Assembly: GCF_000787575.1 (NCBI RefSeq)
Contig: NW_012236531.1
Coordinates: 829,396 to 893,395, forward strand
Reading direction: 5' to 3'
Length of the DNA: 64,000 nucleotides
Origin: Acytostelium subglobosum LB1
Lineage: Eukaryota > Evosea > Eumycetozoa > Acytosteliales > Acytosteliaceae
Shown: in pieces, positions 25,433 through 36,698 of the stretch
Numbering within the stretch: position 1 is the first letter of the stretch
Layout: each line of letters begins with the position of its first letter
Position numbers and translations under genes: made by a program
Notes under the pieces: model-generated
The model's database searches: none
What the model was told of the DNA's origin: nothing
Seen by the model: only the letters and a program-made list of their open reading frames with translations

Positions 25433-26403
25433 CTATGAATCATCAGGTTCCAATTGATTGAAGTACTTTGCAACGATAGTGATTAGAATATTGATTGATG
25501 GTAGTATCGGATCATTGACATCGTCCTAAAGTGAAGATTATGGAGTCGGTTAGTAACAATCAATCAATGAATCAATTAGCAATGAATGAGATACTTACAA
25601 TCTTTGAACGAAGTACTGCTAGACGACGTAGTAATGATCTTAGATTTGCACTTGTGTCAGCATCGATTGGTTTCTCAAGTAGTGATAGAAGTGTGTACAA
25701 CCATGATGATCTCTCTTTGCTAAGTTCCTTTGCCTCCAACCATTCGACATGATATTCAATCAATTGAACGATCATCAAGTGATCCATTTGACCAAGTGCA
25801 CCAGTGCTAGGTTGATTGCCAACTGATGAAGTAGTAATATTGGCAGCAGGTGGTGACTGTGCTGATGCCGACGATGACGATGAAGATGAAGATGAAGAGG
25901 GCGTTGAACCAAAGCAATAGACTGACCATGACTTCTTATCATTGAGATGTGGCAACTTGATTGAATGAGTTGATTGATTGATTGATGGTTGATTATTGCT
26001 CAACTGATACTGTAGTCGTTGTCTATACTCTGAGAATGAGGCCAAGAAGTGTGTCTCCCATTCAGCACTTGGCATCAGCTCCTCTCTACACTTTGTTAAC
26101 TTTGGTGGTGGCGTAAAGTACTTGCTCGAAGGTCTATTATTGATCTTTGAGTAGTCAATGTTGGCTACTACCACCTTTGGACATCTATTGGCGGCCCATC
26201 TAATAATAGTAATACTATGAGTTAGTTGATTGATTGTACATGTGATCGGTCGAATACATTCTACATACATACCTTACACGCCTTAGATACTCCTCACCTG
26301 TTAATGGTTCCTCATCATTTTCACCTGGTATGAACTCACCATCGACCTGGAATGCTCTTGGTTGGAAGTCATCAGAGTCATCATCGCTATCTGTGTCCAT
26401 CAT
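25433..26403 (-). CDS. GEMIN2 (SMN-interacting protein 1)
   Basis: Core partner of SMN in assembling Sm rings on spliceosomal snRNAs, in cytoplasm and nucleus. Exons 26273-26403, 25599-26199, 25433-25525 on the minus strand; 274 residues, close to animal GEMIN2. Conserved segments in order: acidic start with FQPRAFQVDGE, TGEEYLRRVRWAANRCPKVV (SMN/Sm contact region), a central WETHFLASFSEYRQ helix, SWLYTLLSLLEKPIDADTSA, the LRSLLRRLAVLRSK helix, and the last exon SINILITIVAKYFNQLEPDD. A Ser-rich insert (ten Ser) and Asn/Gln linkers are dictyostelid additions. Phases agree at both introns. No other SMN-complex subunit was seen in the window. Confidence 0.93.
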
Positions 26404-26881
26404 ATCTATCTTTATAAATCTATCTAGTTTGATTGATCTTAGTGTGTTTTCAACAACAAAGTGTGATTGATTCCATGACCAGATATGAATGAATCCACCT
26501 CCAATTGATGGATTCTCAATAATAGAATATAATTAATAATAAACTAAATTAGAATATCTAATCGATTTGGCATCCTCAGGTTATTTGGAATGATCCCTTG
26601 ACTGATTGTTTTGTTTTCTCCTTCTTTATAAAGATCTTAAAGAATGATTCTTTATTAGGTCAGGTTGTTGTTCTTCGTTTAGAAGTTTAGGATTAGATAT
26701 TGTTAGGAAGATATTTACTAAATATTTTAAGTTATAAGCTTACATCATCATCGTAAATGAAGAATACTCCAAGGAAGTGTCTTTTGGATTTTTGATCAAA
26801 AATGGACATTGTCCAAAGGACCTTGTTTCAAAACACAACAACAAACATCAAAAGGCACAACTACAACAAAAAGACAACAAA
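26404..26881. other. Divergent promoter region, GEMIN2 and beta-helix protein genes
   Basis: AT-rich, with poly-T runs near 26608-26630. An open frame entering the next gene extends upstream of its ATG but has no Met. Nothing else is recognised. Confidence 0.5.
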
Positions 26882-28859
26882 ATGAACAGGTACAACAATA
26901 ACTCAACATCTGTATGGATGGTTCTTGCATTCATATTGTTATTGAATGAAGTGACTTACACATGTGCTGCCAACACTTGTGTAGTTGACAAGTCAATCAC
27001 ATCATCGGAATGTCAAACAAACCCACTAATGTATGTCTCTGATTGATGTATTGGTTGATGGAAGGATAGGATATACTTATACTTACATACAACAATATTA
27101 GATGTACATCAATATCATTATGTTTGAAACAACTTATCAAACAAGGACAACTCAACAACACTGTTTTGGTGACACCTGATCAGTATAACCAATTGGATTG
27201 TCCTGGATCAGTCCCAGTACCACTCGGATCACTGACCATCACTTCAACATCCCCATCCGACAATCCAATATTTGATTGTAATAACTCTACATTCATTGGT
27301 AAGTCTAGTGATCCACACACTATGGAATCATTCCAACCCAATCAATCACTGACACACTCAATCAATCAAAAGTGATCAATGTTACACCAACTGGTAATCA
27401 ACAATCAACAATCATATTGGACTCTATAACTATTACGTCTGGAACGAATGAGCAGGATGGTGGATGTATCCAATTGAACAATGATAATATGCCATCAAGC
27501 AATATTCTGGATATTACAGTATCCAATTGTAATGTCAGTTTCTGCAAGTCATATGGTAATGGAGGCTTCATGGCATCATTTGGTTACAATGTAACAATTG
27601 TAAACACTACTGTTACAAACTGTACATCGGCACAATCTGCTGGAGTACTATTATCAATCACACCTACCATGTTGATCAACAGTGTGTTTGAGAAGAACCA
27701 TGCTCACAATGCCGGTGGAGTCTTCTCTGGCATGACCCAAATGTCAGCCATCAACTGTACATTCGACAGCAACTCTGCCTTTGTCTATGGAGGTGCTGCC
27801 ATTGGCCTATCTATGCAGTTCAATCAATGTACATTCATGTCCAACTCGTAAGTCCATCACCAAGCCCGGTCACTCATTCACTCACTCACACTATCAAATT
27901 CAATCAAAGAGCTGACTTTGCTGGAGGTGCTTTATACATGCCAGATGGAAGTTATGGAGTTGTATCAAACTCATCATTCATGGACAATCAGATCAATGCT
28001 GGTGATGGTGGTGGTGCAATCTTCTCAAACAACTCAAGACTACATCTCTATAACAATATATTCTCTGGCAACTATGTTGCAGAGGATGGTGATGGTGGTG
28101 CAATCGTAAGTGATAATCAATGATCAATTATGGACAATCAATGGCTCACTTCATCATCATAATCAATCAATTAGTATGTGATGGGCGAGGGTGGATACCA
28201 AAATGGTAACTTCGACTTCTCCACAAACCAATTCTTGGACAACATGGCCAATGGCAATGGAGGTGCAATCGTATGTTAATTAAGATTATTATGAAGATGG
28301 AATAGTATTAATAACTTTCATCTCAATAGTACTTTAGACCACATGTTAGTATTAATATACTCAATCTCACTGGTGCATTGTTCATTGATAACCAGGCTGG
28401 TCAGTATGGTGGTGGTATATACTTCAATAGCTATCCAAAGCAGGTCAATCAAGGTTTGTTTGAGTACTGCAGCAGTAAAGAGTAAAGTATATTGTACCGC
28501 CGATCAATCGATTATTCACTAACATTGGAATTCATTTAGGGCCTCTGGAACATTTTGGAGTCAATCACTTGGTCAGCTGAACATTGTAAATATTACTTCT
28601 GTTGTGGATGGATGTACACTTCCTCAGGTCTATGAGAATGCATTCGTAAGTATTCAAATCAATGGATCAGTCAATCAGTCAAGTAATCAAACACTAACAC
28701 TTATAATAGCCAACTTGGAGAGTTTATGGAGCAAGTGGAGTATGTGTGCATGGTGTTGCCACAATCGATGTGAATGGAAATGTACTAAAATGTGATTGTT
28801 ACTCTGGCTACACCGGAGCTGGTTGTCAATCAGGCAGTAACACATCATATAATCAATGA
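26882..28859 (+). CDS. Secreted parallel-beta-helix protein with C-terminal EGF domain
   Basis: Eight exons: 26882-27030, 27102-27298, 27373-27847, 27910-28105, 28175-28270, 28330-28481, 28540-28645, 28710-28859; 506 residues, all phases consistent. It starts with a signal peptide (WMVLAFILLLNEVTYTCA). The body has repeated strands with Asn ladders and GG turns (FEKNHAHNAGGVF, FDSNSAFVYGGAA, FADFAGGALY-like, NGNGGAI), the pattern of pectin-lyase-like beta-helices. Many NxS/T sites suggest glycosylation. The tail CVHGVATIDVN then CDCYSGYTGAGC is an EGF module. No membrane anchor follows, so it is probably a secreted matrix or adhesion protein. Two short exons (4 and 5) both end in GGAI, so exon edges fall at helix turns. 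Ligand unknown. Confidence 0.82.
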
Positions 28860-29148
28860 TCCAATGGGGTGCATTCCATTGATTCACGATCACCCTGGTG
28901 CTCGATCGATCACAATCAATCAATCATTCACCAACTTATAAACTATCAACTCTTTGGTCACGACATGTTGGAGTCGATTACTCCTACTTCCAGTTCCCAA
29001 AACATCAAAAAAAGAAGTTCGTTTTCATTCATTATTGAGTAATTTGAAACAAAAAAACGAACGAGTCGGCATGATCAGAGGGATGTGAATCAAATTGATT
29101 ATTATTACATTTTGAATACATCTTAAATAAATATTTATATATTAAGTC

Positions 29149-32100
29149 ATGGTCAGCACGTCAACAAAGAAGACTAAGACTGATACTGCTGTTGCTGCAG
29201 TCCCAGCGACTAAGACAGACAAGCCCGCAAAGGCTGCTCCAAAGGCTGCTGTCACACCCAAGGATAAGGACACTAAACAAACAGTTGCAGCAAAGACAAA
29301 CGACAACAACGACAAGAAGGTTGGTGACAAGCCTGCCAAGCAATCACAGAAGCCAAAGACTGCCACTACAGCTGCAGCCACACCAGCAGCCACAGCTACA
29401 ACTACGACAACTACCACCACCACAGACAACAAGAACGAGAAGACAACAAAGCAAAAGCCACGTCAAGAGAAGACAAAGGCAAAGGCTGGACCAAAGAAAG
29501 ATAAGACAAAGACTGTTCCCGAGACAAAGAAGGAGAATGGCACTGCTGCTGCTGTTGCTGTCGAGGCACCAGCCACAACTCCAGCCATAAGCGACGTACA
29601 AGACATATATAACAAAGCTTCAAAGTTATACACCGACAGATGCGAGTCATACTTGAGAGGTATGTTATATTGTACATAATTGATTGATTTGCGAGGCGAG
29701 ACTAACATAGCAACAACAACAGATTTCAAGAAGAGAGGCAACAAGGATGATCAATGGAGAGAGAAGTTGCAACATACTGGTACCACTAATGATAGAGTGT
29801 CTTCGATTACATTGTTGATCCAACAGGCCCCAATGTTCAGACTCAGCAGTCTTGACATCCTGTTGACATTGGTACAAAAGAAGTCACAACGTGAGCGTGA
29901 GCTCGCCCTGACCACACTCAAGGATCTGTTCGTTGGCTCACTGCTGCCGGACAACAAGCTGAAGTATGTTTACTTATCAAGATGTCCATGACTACGACCC
30001 CACTAACATTCACTCAAACAGACGTTTCATCGATCGCAAGCCAGTACCAAAGGATGCAGAGGATGATGATCTGGTTCAATGGTTCTTCGAAGACTTGCTA
30101 AAGTCGCGCTATACTATGTTCATCCAGACTTTGGAGAAGCTGGCACGTGACACTGATGCCAAGGTCAGGATCAAGGCCGTGCAGGTCATCCATACATTGT
30201 TGATCAAGAAGCCCGAGCAGGAGGACGTACTTCTAGCACTGCTGGTCAACAAGCTGGGAGACAACGAGCGCAAGAACGCATCAAAGGTGCCCGAGCTTAT
30301 GGGCGAGGTGCTTCGCGAGCATCCAGGCATGAAGTTGGTGGTCGTCAAGGAGGTCGAGCAGTTCTTGTATCGTTCCAACGTGTCTCACATCTCACAGTTC
30401 AACGCCATGAGACTGCTGGCCAACATCCATCTTAGTGAGGAGGAGGAGGCCGACAAGGAGGTCGCGGCCAAGCTCATCTCCATCTATCTCATGTACTTCA
30501 ACCTGTTGGTTACCAAGCGTCAGATCAACTCCACCATCATTGCCACCATCTTGCGTGGCATCCGTAAGGTCATCACCCTGACCAGCATCCCCATCGCCCA
30601 ATTCGAGGACCAACTCGACTCAATCTTCATGGTCAGCCATCATGCCTCACTCAACAAGGCCATCATGACTCTGGCACTCATATACGAGATGAAGAAGACC
30701 AATGAGGTATGTGTCTCGCCCGTCCACTCTAGGACAATCCAAGGATGTCCATCCAACTAATACCAATTCATCAATGCGACAATAGAACATCTCGGACAGG
30801 TATTACAAGGCGTTGTATGAGCTGATGTCGAGGAGGGAGTTCATTGGACAGTTTGATCAGACACCCTTGATCAATTTGTTGTACAAGTCAATCAAGAATG
30901 ATTCGAACAATGCACGATCAATGGCGTTGATCAAGAGAACATTGCAGTTTGCCAGTCTTCAAAAGACTTCATTCGTCGTTGGAACTCTGTTACTCGTCTC
31001 TACATTGGTACAACATAATCAAGAGTTGGGTAATTTGATCTCAAAGCCTGCAACTGCCACTACCAAGACCGAGGGTGAGGATAATGCTGACAGCAAGAAT
31101 AGTTACGATCCAATCAAGCGTGATCCACAGTTTGCCAACGCAGACACCTCATGTCTTTGGGAGTTGAACATGCTCAAAGATCACTTCAATCCATCCGTCC
31201 AGATCTTTTCCGAGACCCTTCTCAAGAGGCAGCCAATCTCATTCAAGGGCAATCCATCTGTCACCTTCACTCTGCCAGCCTTCCTCGAGAAGTTTGTGTA
31301 AGTATCCATCCATCCACCAGTCAATCAATCATTCAAACAAGGTAACTCACTCATTCCATTCATCAATCAGCGTTTCCAACCCATCAAACAAGGTCAAGTC
31401 AAATGGTGGATTGACGATCACTGATGCTAGCAAGCAGGTGGTGAGCAAGTTCAAGGATGCTTTGCCGGATGATCAGTACTTTAGGATGTATCATGATGGT
31501 GCTCCAGCCAATCCAGTCGGACTCAAGACCAAGAGAAAGGGTTTCGTTGATGATGAGGACGAGTTTGAGCAAGCCCTCAGGGGTGCCATGGCTGGTATGG
31601 AAGGTGGTCGTCCAGTCGAGACCTTTGCCGGCGAAGAAGAAGAGCACGAGGAGAGTGATATTGTAAGTTACATAATGATGGTTGGCACGATCATGAGTTA
31701 ATCTAACATTCAATCGTTTCGATATATAGGATGGAGAGTACAGCTATTCAGATTTGGAGGCTGATGACTTTGAGGAGGATGAGGAGACATTCACTGGCGA
31801 GGCCAAGAAGAAGAAGAGAACTGCACCTGGAGAGGTCGACGAGGATGATGGAGACGATGATGATATTGATGATGACCTCGAGGACGATGATGAGTTGGTC
31901 GAGGAGGAAGATGACGACGAAATGATCGATCATCCAGATATGCTCATGGATGGAGAGGACGATGATGAGATCGATGGTGATGGCCTCGTGGACGACGATG
32001 AGGATGACGACATGGAGTTGCCAGACTTTGACGAGGACGACCTGGTCGATGACGACGAGATTGAGGACGACGAAGAGGAAAAAGGAAGAGCAGGAAAGAA

Positions 32101-32314
32101 GAGAAAGTCAACATTCATGGATGCCGAGGAGTTTGAAAGGATGCTTGAGAGCCATCAACCAGCCAAGGAGCAATGGGACGGCAGTGCAAAGTTTAAGGGT
32201 AGAGGAGGAAGAGGAGGCAGGTCACCAAGTCGTGGCGGAAGTCGCGGCAGAGGTGGTGGCAGAGGTGGCAGTGGCAGAGGTGGCAAGGGCATGGACAAGA
32301 AGAGGAAGAGATAA
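29149..32314 (+). CDS. NOC1 / MAK21 / CEBPZ, ribosome biogenesis factor
   Basis: Nucleolar protein that with NOC2 escorts early 60S pre-ribosomes. Six exons: 29149-29659, 29723-29963, 30022-30706, 30786-31297, 31371-31662, 31730-32314; 941 residues. The N-terminus is Lys/Thr/Ala-rich low complexity. Then come HEAT-like helices (FIDRKPVPKDAEDDDLVQWF, VRIKAVQVIHTLL). The CBF/Mak21 domain runs through exons 3-4 with NKAIMTLALIYEM and the hallmark YDPIKRDPQFANADTSCLWE. The C-terminus is very acidic (long Asp/Glu tracts, about 755-870), then basic with KKRKSTFMDAEEFERMLE, then an RGG-type tail. The dual acidic/RGG tail is typical of nucleolar proteins. The poly(A) signal is at 32323-32328. Confidence 0.95.
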
Positions 32315-32322
32315 TACTCTTA

Positions 32323-32328
32323 AATAAA
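32323..32328 (+). terminator. Poly(A) signal of the NOC1 gene
   Basis: AATAAA nine bases after the stop codon, in the sense orientation. Confidence 0.5.
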
Positions 32329-32991
32329 CCAATAATAATAAGATGGTAATCAATCATTCATTCATTCATTTTATTCAATCATTCATTCAATCATTCTTCG
32401 TTTTGGAATATGCTACAACCATTTGGCAATTGATGGACTAGAGCTTCTTATAGGTCAGTCCATTCTTGGTTGTTGACTTTCTTGACCATGATAGTCTCCT
32501 CTTGGGCGCTCTCGTTGTCTTTAGTCTTGGAGACTGGAATAAATGTTAGAACATTATTGTTAAAATATCAACATCCAGTAGTTCTTTGGTTTACCTTTGG
32601 TGAATAGTCATGAACATAGTTTGCAGAACATACATTCTCCACAATCAATGGTATTATAGATGGACTACTGAATATACTAGTCATGTCGAGTTAATATTAA
32701 GTTATTGATATAGGTTTAGAATGTTCTGCCGATATCCAACAACACTGACAAGACCTCCTCCTCATATCCCTTTTCATACATTCATTGGTTTGGTCATCCT
32801 TCCATGTTCAGTCAACAGCCAGCCATCGATTTGATTGTGAGTGAAGATGATATAATATGTGTAAGTTCCGTATCTACGTCTCTGTTTAATTCGTGCTGAC
32901 GAGGAGACAATGACTACCACCTTCTCGTCCAATGACAAACACTTTACAAAGATGGTCGATGTGGATAAAGTATCTGTATGTATTTGTGTGT

Positions 32992-32995
<4 letters not shown>

Positions 32996-33022
<27 letters not shown>
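32996..33022. repeat. (TG)n microsatellite
   Basis: Uninterrupted TG dinucleotide run of 13 units, flanked by TGTATG variants. Confidence 0.9.
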
Positions 33023-33026
<4 letters not shown>

Positions 33027-33515
33027 ATATATGTGTTTGTTTATCTGTTTATGTATTAAATGCTGTATACTTGTGTGTATTTATAATTATAAACTGTCTT
33101 TATTTTATGAGATACAACATATGTATTATATTGTTAACAATGTTTGGAATAGTTCCATTATATCATTGTACCGGTATATATATATATACCTATTAATAAC
33201 AACAACAATTTATGTTATCTTGATTGAGTGTATGAATCAGTTGATCCAATGATCCTTGTGACCAACTACCCCTCCCCCATTCATTCAATTCTCTTCGGCA
33301 AATAACTTTTGGGTGTTGGGCTTTGAAGGAGTTGTTCTCACCAACAACATGATCAAACTTATTGACGACCTTAGAGATACACACACAACATATACAACAT
33401 TGTAGGCCTTGAATGGCATAAGGTTCCAATATACATACTCATACTACTTTACAATACTATATACTATACATAAAGAGATAAACAAACAGACAAGACCTAC
33501 AGAGAGACAAGACAA

Positions 33516-33524
33516 ATGAAATGA
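33516..33524 (+). promoter_or_regulatory. Minimal upstream ORF overlapping the TRAF7 start
   Basis: ATG AAA TGA begins five bases before the main ATG (33521) and its stop overlaps that ATG out of frame. Such a two-codon uORF could lower or regulate initiation. It depends on the transcript starting upstream, which is not visible. Confidence 0.3.
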
Positions 33525-35370
33525 ATGTCATTGCAGCTCACTCAAACTCGTCATCGGTGTCGACTGATCATCATCAGCATCAATCACCAATGATGATGGT
33601 GTTGTCACCTCCTGGCACACAGGTTGGCACCGGCGCAGACTTTGATGATATAAAGTTGTTTGTACAGACACCTTCGTCATCATTGATGTGTCCAATACAC
33701 AATGGTCTGTTTCGTGATCCGTTCATTGCCAAGTGCGGTCACACCTTTTGTCGCAACTGCGTGTTGGCGCGCACCAATAGCAACGCACGTATCGAGTGTC
33801 CGATCGACAAGACACAGCTCGTCGAGAATGACTTCTTCCCCAACCTGGCCATCTCGGCACAGATCAGCGACCTAATGATATACTGTCGCTATGGACTTAA
33901 AACACACAATGGCGAATGGGTTGTCGATGACTCTGGCTGTACCGAGCGTATCAGAGTAGGCAGTCGTGCCGAGCACGAGAAGGCCTGCGATCATGCAATC
34001 ATCTCATGTCCCTACAACAAGTCATGTACACCAATGAAGCGATACAAAATGAAGCAACACATGATGTATGTTGGTGAATCACTCGCGAGCCACTCAACTC
34101 AATCACTAACTCACTCTTCATTCAATCAATCAAACATAGAATATGTAGTCATATACATTGTCCACATCGATCAGCTGGATGTACGTTTGAAGGAACAAAG
34201 GCACAGTTGGATGATCATCTCCTGGGATGTGGATACGAGAGCATCAAGGACTATATACAGCGCAATGAGGAGCAGATCAATATGCTGCGAACACAGCTTG
34301 ATGAGAAACATACAGAGAACGACTTTTTAAAGAAGAGTATCATTCAGCTGACATCGCGATTCGATCAGCTGGCACTGAAGCTCGAGGCCAAGACCAACAA
34401 GTTCGAAGCCAATCTAAGACATCTGCAGGCATCGCTCGAAGCCACGCAGAATCAGCTGTCCGAGTCAATGATCGATCTGAGCGTGCTCAAGAAGAACACT
34501 AACATGGAGGGCGTGGAGATTGTCGACCTAAAGATCCCGCAGCTCAAGTGTAAGGGTACATTCACTGGCCACAACGGCCCCATCTGGTGCATGACCGTCA
34601 CCAACGGCATGCTCATCAGTGGCTCGTCCGACACGACCATCAAGGTGTGGGACTTGGCCACGCTCAAGTGCAAGCAGATGTTGTCTGGGCACACGGGCAT
34701 CGTCCATGCGCTCGCTGTCATTGGAAACAGACTGTTCTCGGGCTCGTCCGACCAGACGATCCGCGTTTGGGACCTCGAGACCTACGAATGTCTGGCCGTG
34801 CTCACCGATCACGACAACACGGTGTGTGCGCTGGTCGTCACTGCTGGACACCTCTTCTCTGGCTCCTATCAACACATCAAGGTCTGGGACTTGACGACAT
34901 TCGAATGCGTCCAGTCTCTGAAAGGTCACAATCATTGGGTGCGCGCACTCACCGTCTCCAATGGCTTCCTGATCAGTGGCGCGTACGGTGTGGTCAAGAT
35001 CTGGGACCTCGGCGACTTTGAATGCATTCACACGATACAGGGTGGATGTGGCAGTATCTACTCGTTGGCCGTTGCCAATCGCAAGCTACTGGCTGGCACA
35101 TACGAGAACACGATCGTGGTCTGGGATCTCGAGACGTACGAGATTATCAGCAAGCTCAGCGGACACATTGGTGCCGTCTACACACTCGCCGTGTCTGGTC
35201 AGCGATTCTTTAGTGGCTCCTACGACTCGACCATCAAGGTCTGGGATGCCAACTCACTGATATGTGTCCAAACGCTCAACAGACACACTTCCTCCGTCGA
35301 CTCATTGGTTGTTCACAGTGGATGTGTATTCAGTGGATCTGCGGATAACTCAATCAAGGTGTGGCGTTGA
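33521..35370 (+). CDS. TRAF7-like RING/TRAF-zinc-finger/WD40 protein
   Basis: Exons 33521-34065 and 34140-35370; 591 residues. Order: Ser/His-rich start, RING at about 56-100 (CGHTFCRNC, CPIDK), TRAF-type zinc fingers at about 130-205 (CDHAIISCPYNKSC, CPHRSAGCTFEG), a coiled coil at about 215-305, then seven WD40 repeats with GHNGPIWC, HNHWVRALTV and SGSYDSTIKVWD. Domain order and repeat wording follow animal TRAF7, a ubiquitin ligase and scaffold in MAP-kinase signalling. Oddity: the first RING pair reads C-x2-H (CPIH) where TRAF7 has C-x2-C, so metal binding or ligase activity may differ. It is not a classic MATH-domain TRAF. Substrates unknown. Confidence 0.9.
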
Positions 35371-35698
35371 GCGTCATCATCATGATGTCCATTGTTCAAT
35401 GAGGACACGCGCACGTCCTCTCTATCTCACTTCCATGCATGATGCTGTTCATTCATTCATTCTCACTCACCAACAAGATGTTGGGAGCGTTCAAACTTGT
35501 AATAATATTATTATAAAAGTAAAGATGTCTTTACTACTCTAAGAAGATTGTTGTGCATTGGTATGGTATTGTCTGGTCTTGGTGTCAAGTGACATCCTGC
35601 GTGTGAAATGGTTGTGGATCATTCTCTCTTTGTGTACATGTGATCGTTCGTCTGGTTGATTGAATGATTGAATGAATGAACGAATGAAGAATGAATGA
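35371..35698. other. Convergent intergenic region, TRAF7 and poly-Asn protein
   Basis: Mixed-composition 3' sequence with ATTCATTCATTC and GAATGAATGAACGAATGAA repeats (35450-35460 and 35660-35695). No gene seen. Confidence 0.5.
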
Positions 35699-36388
35699 TC
35701 AACCAGTGATATCCATTGCATCGTCATCTTGCTCGTCCAACTCTTCAACTCTAGGCCGTGAGTTGAATTGCTTCTTCTCATCTCCTACAACATGTCGCCT
35801 AATTGACTCGTTTATGATGTGACTGGGCTCTGTGTAGAGAATGAGTGAACGCTCATGCATATTGGTGTTGAAGAATGGTAATGGTAGATCATTGCATGGT
35901 GATGGTGTGTACAATATGCTGTGGATGTCCATGACCTGACCCAAACTCTCTGTTGCCAACTGGTATCCACCTGCTGCGCATCCCTGTGCCTTCTTCTTTA
36001 CCAAATCTGATCGATCCATATGTCTAGCATCATTGATATAATCAACTATAGGTACAATTGCCAATGATTGATTCTTGTTTGTGTTATAATTGTTGATAGT
36101 ATTATTGTTGTTGTTGACGTTGTTGTTGATGATGTTGACGATGTTGTTGTTTTGAACGATGTTATTGTTGTTTGTTGAAGTGTCTGTTTGTTCTAATAGC
36201 ATTGGACTGTCTTCGTATGAAGTTGAATCCAATTGAATGATATTATCATCAGCTTGATGACGATGATTGTGTTCATCTTGAAGAGATAGTATACCTATCT
36301 TATCAGAGACTGTTCTATATTTCTTGTAAGCAGATTCTACTACTCGGCCGACCGAGCCATCGTCATACTCATGCTTCCTCTTTAGCAT
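35699..36388 (-). CDS. Unrecognised protein with poly-Asn tract
   Basis: Single open frame of 229 residues, starting MLKRKHEYDDGSVGRVVESA with no intron. A central Asn/Ile/Val-rich low-complexity segment (about residues 72-108) separates an N-terminal region (YKKYRTVSDKIGILSLQDE) from a non-repetitive C-terminal half (KKKAQGCAAGGYQLATESLG, RSLILYTEPSHIINESIRRH) ending in an acidic tail. The early KRK may be a nuclear signal. No family motif recognised. The non-repetitive C-terminal half and the codon use favour a true gene, perhaps specific to dictyostelids. Confidence 0.6.
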   Translation of the reverse strand: MLKRKHEYDDGSVGRVVESAYKKYRTVSDKIGILSLQDEHNHRHQADDNIIQLDSTSYEDSPMLLEQTDTSTNNNNIVQNNNIVNIINNNVNNNNNTINNYNTNKNQSLAIVPIVDYINDARHMDRSDLVKKKAQGCAAGGYQLATESLGQVMDIHSILYTPSPCNDLPLPFFNTNMHERSLILYTEPSHIINESIRRHVVGDEKKQFNSRPRVEELDEQDDDAMDITG

Positions 36389-36698
36389 GCTTGTTCTATT
36401 CCCTGTTTCTTCTTCTTCTTCACTCCTTTCTTTTATTTACACAGATATAAGTACTATATTTATCTATTACTCTACATACATATAATACATGTATGTGTAT
36501 TTATTTGTCATATCACATGTATCTTTGGTGTCAATGATAAATGACTTTCAGGAAACACACATTGAGACATAATTTGTGAAGTTTGGGGTCGACAGGGAGA
36601 TAATGGATGGATATTATAATTATAAATACTTTATTGTTGTTACGATTATTATTGTTACTAGTTATACATATACAGTCGATAATGGTATGGTGAACTAA
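36389..36698. other. Tandem intergenic region between two minus-strand genes
   Basis: AT-rich; TTCTTCTTCTTC near 36408 and TATATAC words. Probably 3' end of the homeobox gene and promoter of the poly-Asn gene. Nothing else recognised. Confidence 0.5.

Larger units (their letters stand above)
32315..33520. other. Poorly resolved interval with coding-like fragments
   Basis: Fragments with coding-like codon use occur, but I could not join them into a gene. On the minus strand: an exon-like ATG at 32666 beginning MTSIFSSPSIIPLIVENV and ending in an AAG-GTAAAC donor, facing downstream of a possible last exon near 32440-32535 that reads DNESAQEETIMVKKVNNQEW; the phases disagree by one base. Also on the minus strand, an open frame at 33193-33429 contains NKFDHVVGENNSFKAQHPK. 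On the plus strand: a frame at 32721-32860 with MFSQQPAIDLIVSEDD. A TG microsatellite is at 32996-33022 and TA repeats at 33175-33190. Confidence 0.3.

Noticed and set aside
26777-26881. N-terminal extension of the beta-helix protein
   Set aside because: No ATG in that part of the frame; the Met at 26882 is directly followed by a good signal peptide.
33220-33402. Plus-strand frame QFSSANNFWVLGFEGVVL as a last exon
   Set aside because: There is a stop just upstream at 33262 and no AG acceptor between it and the frame, so it cannot be spliced in; the minus strand is the better coding candidate.
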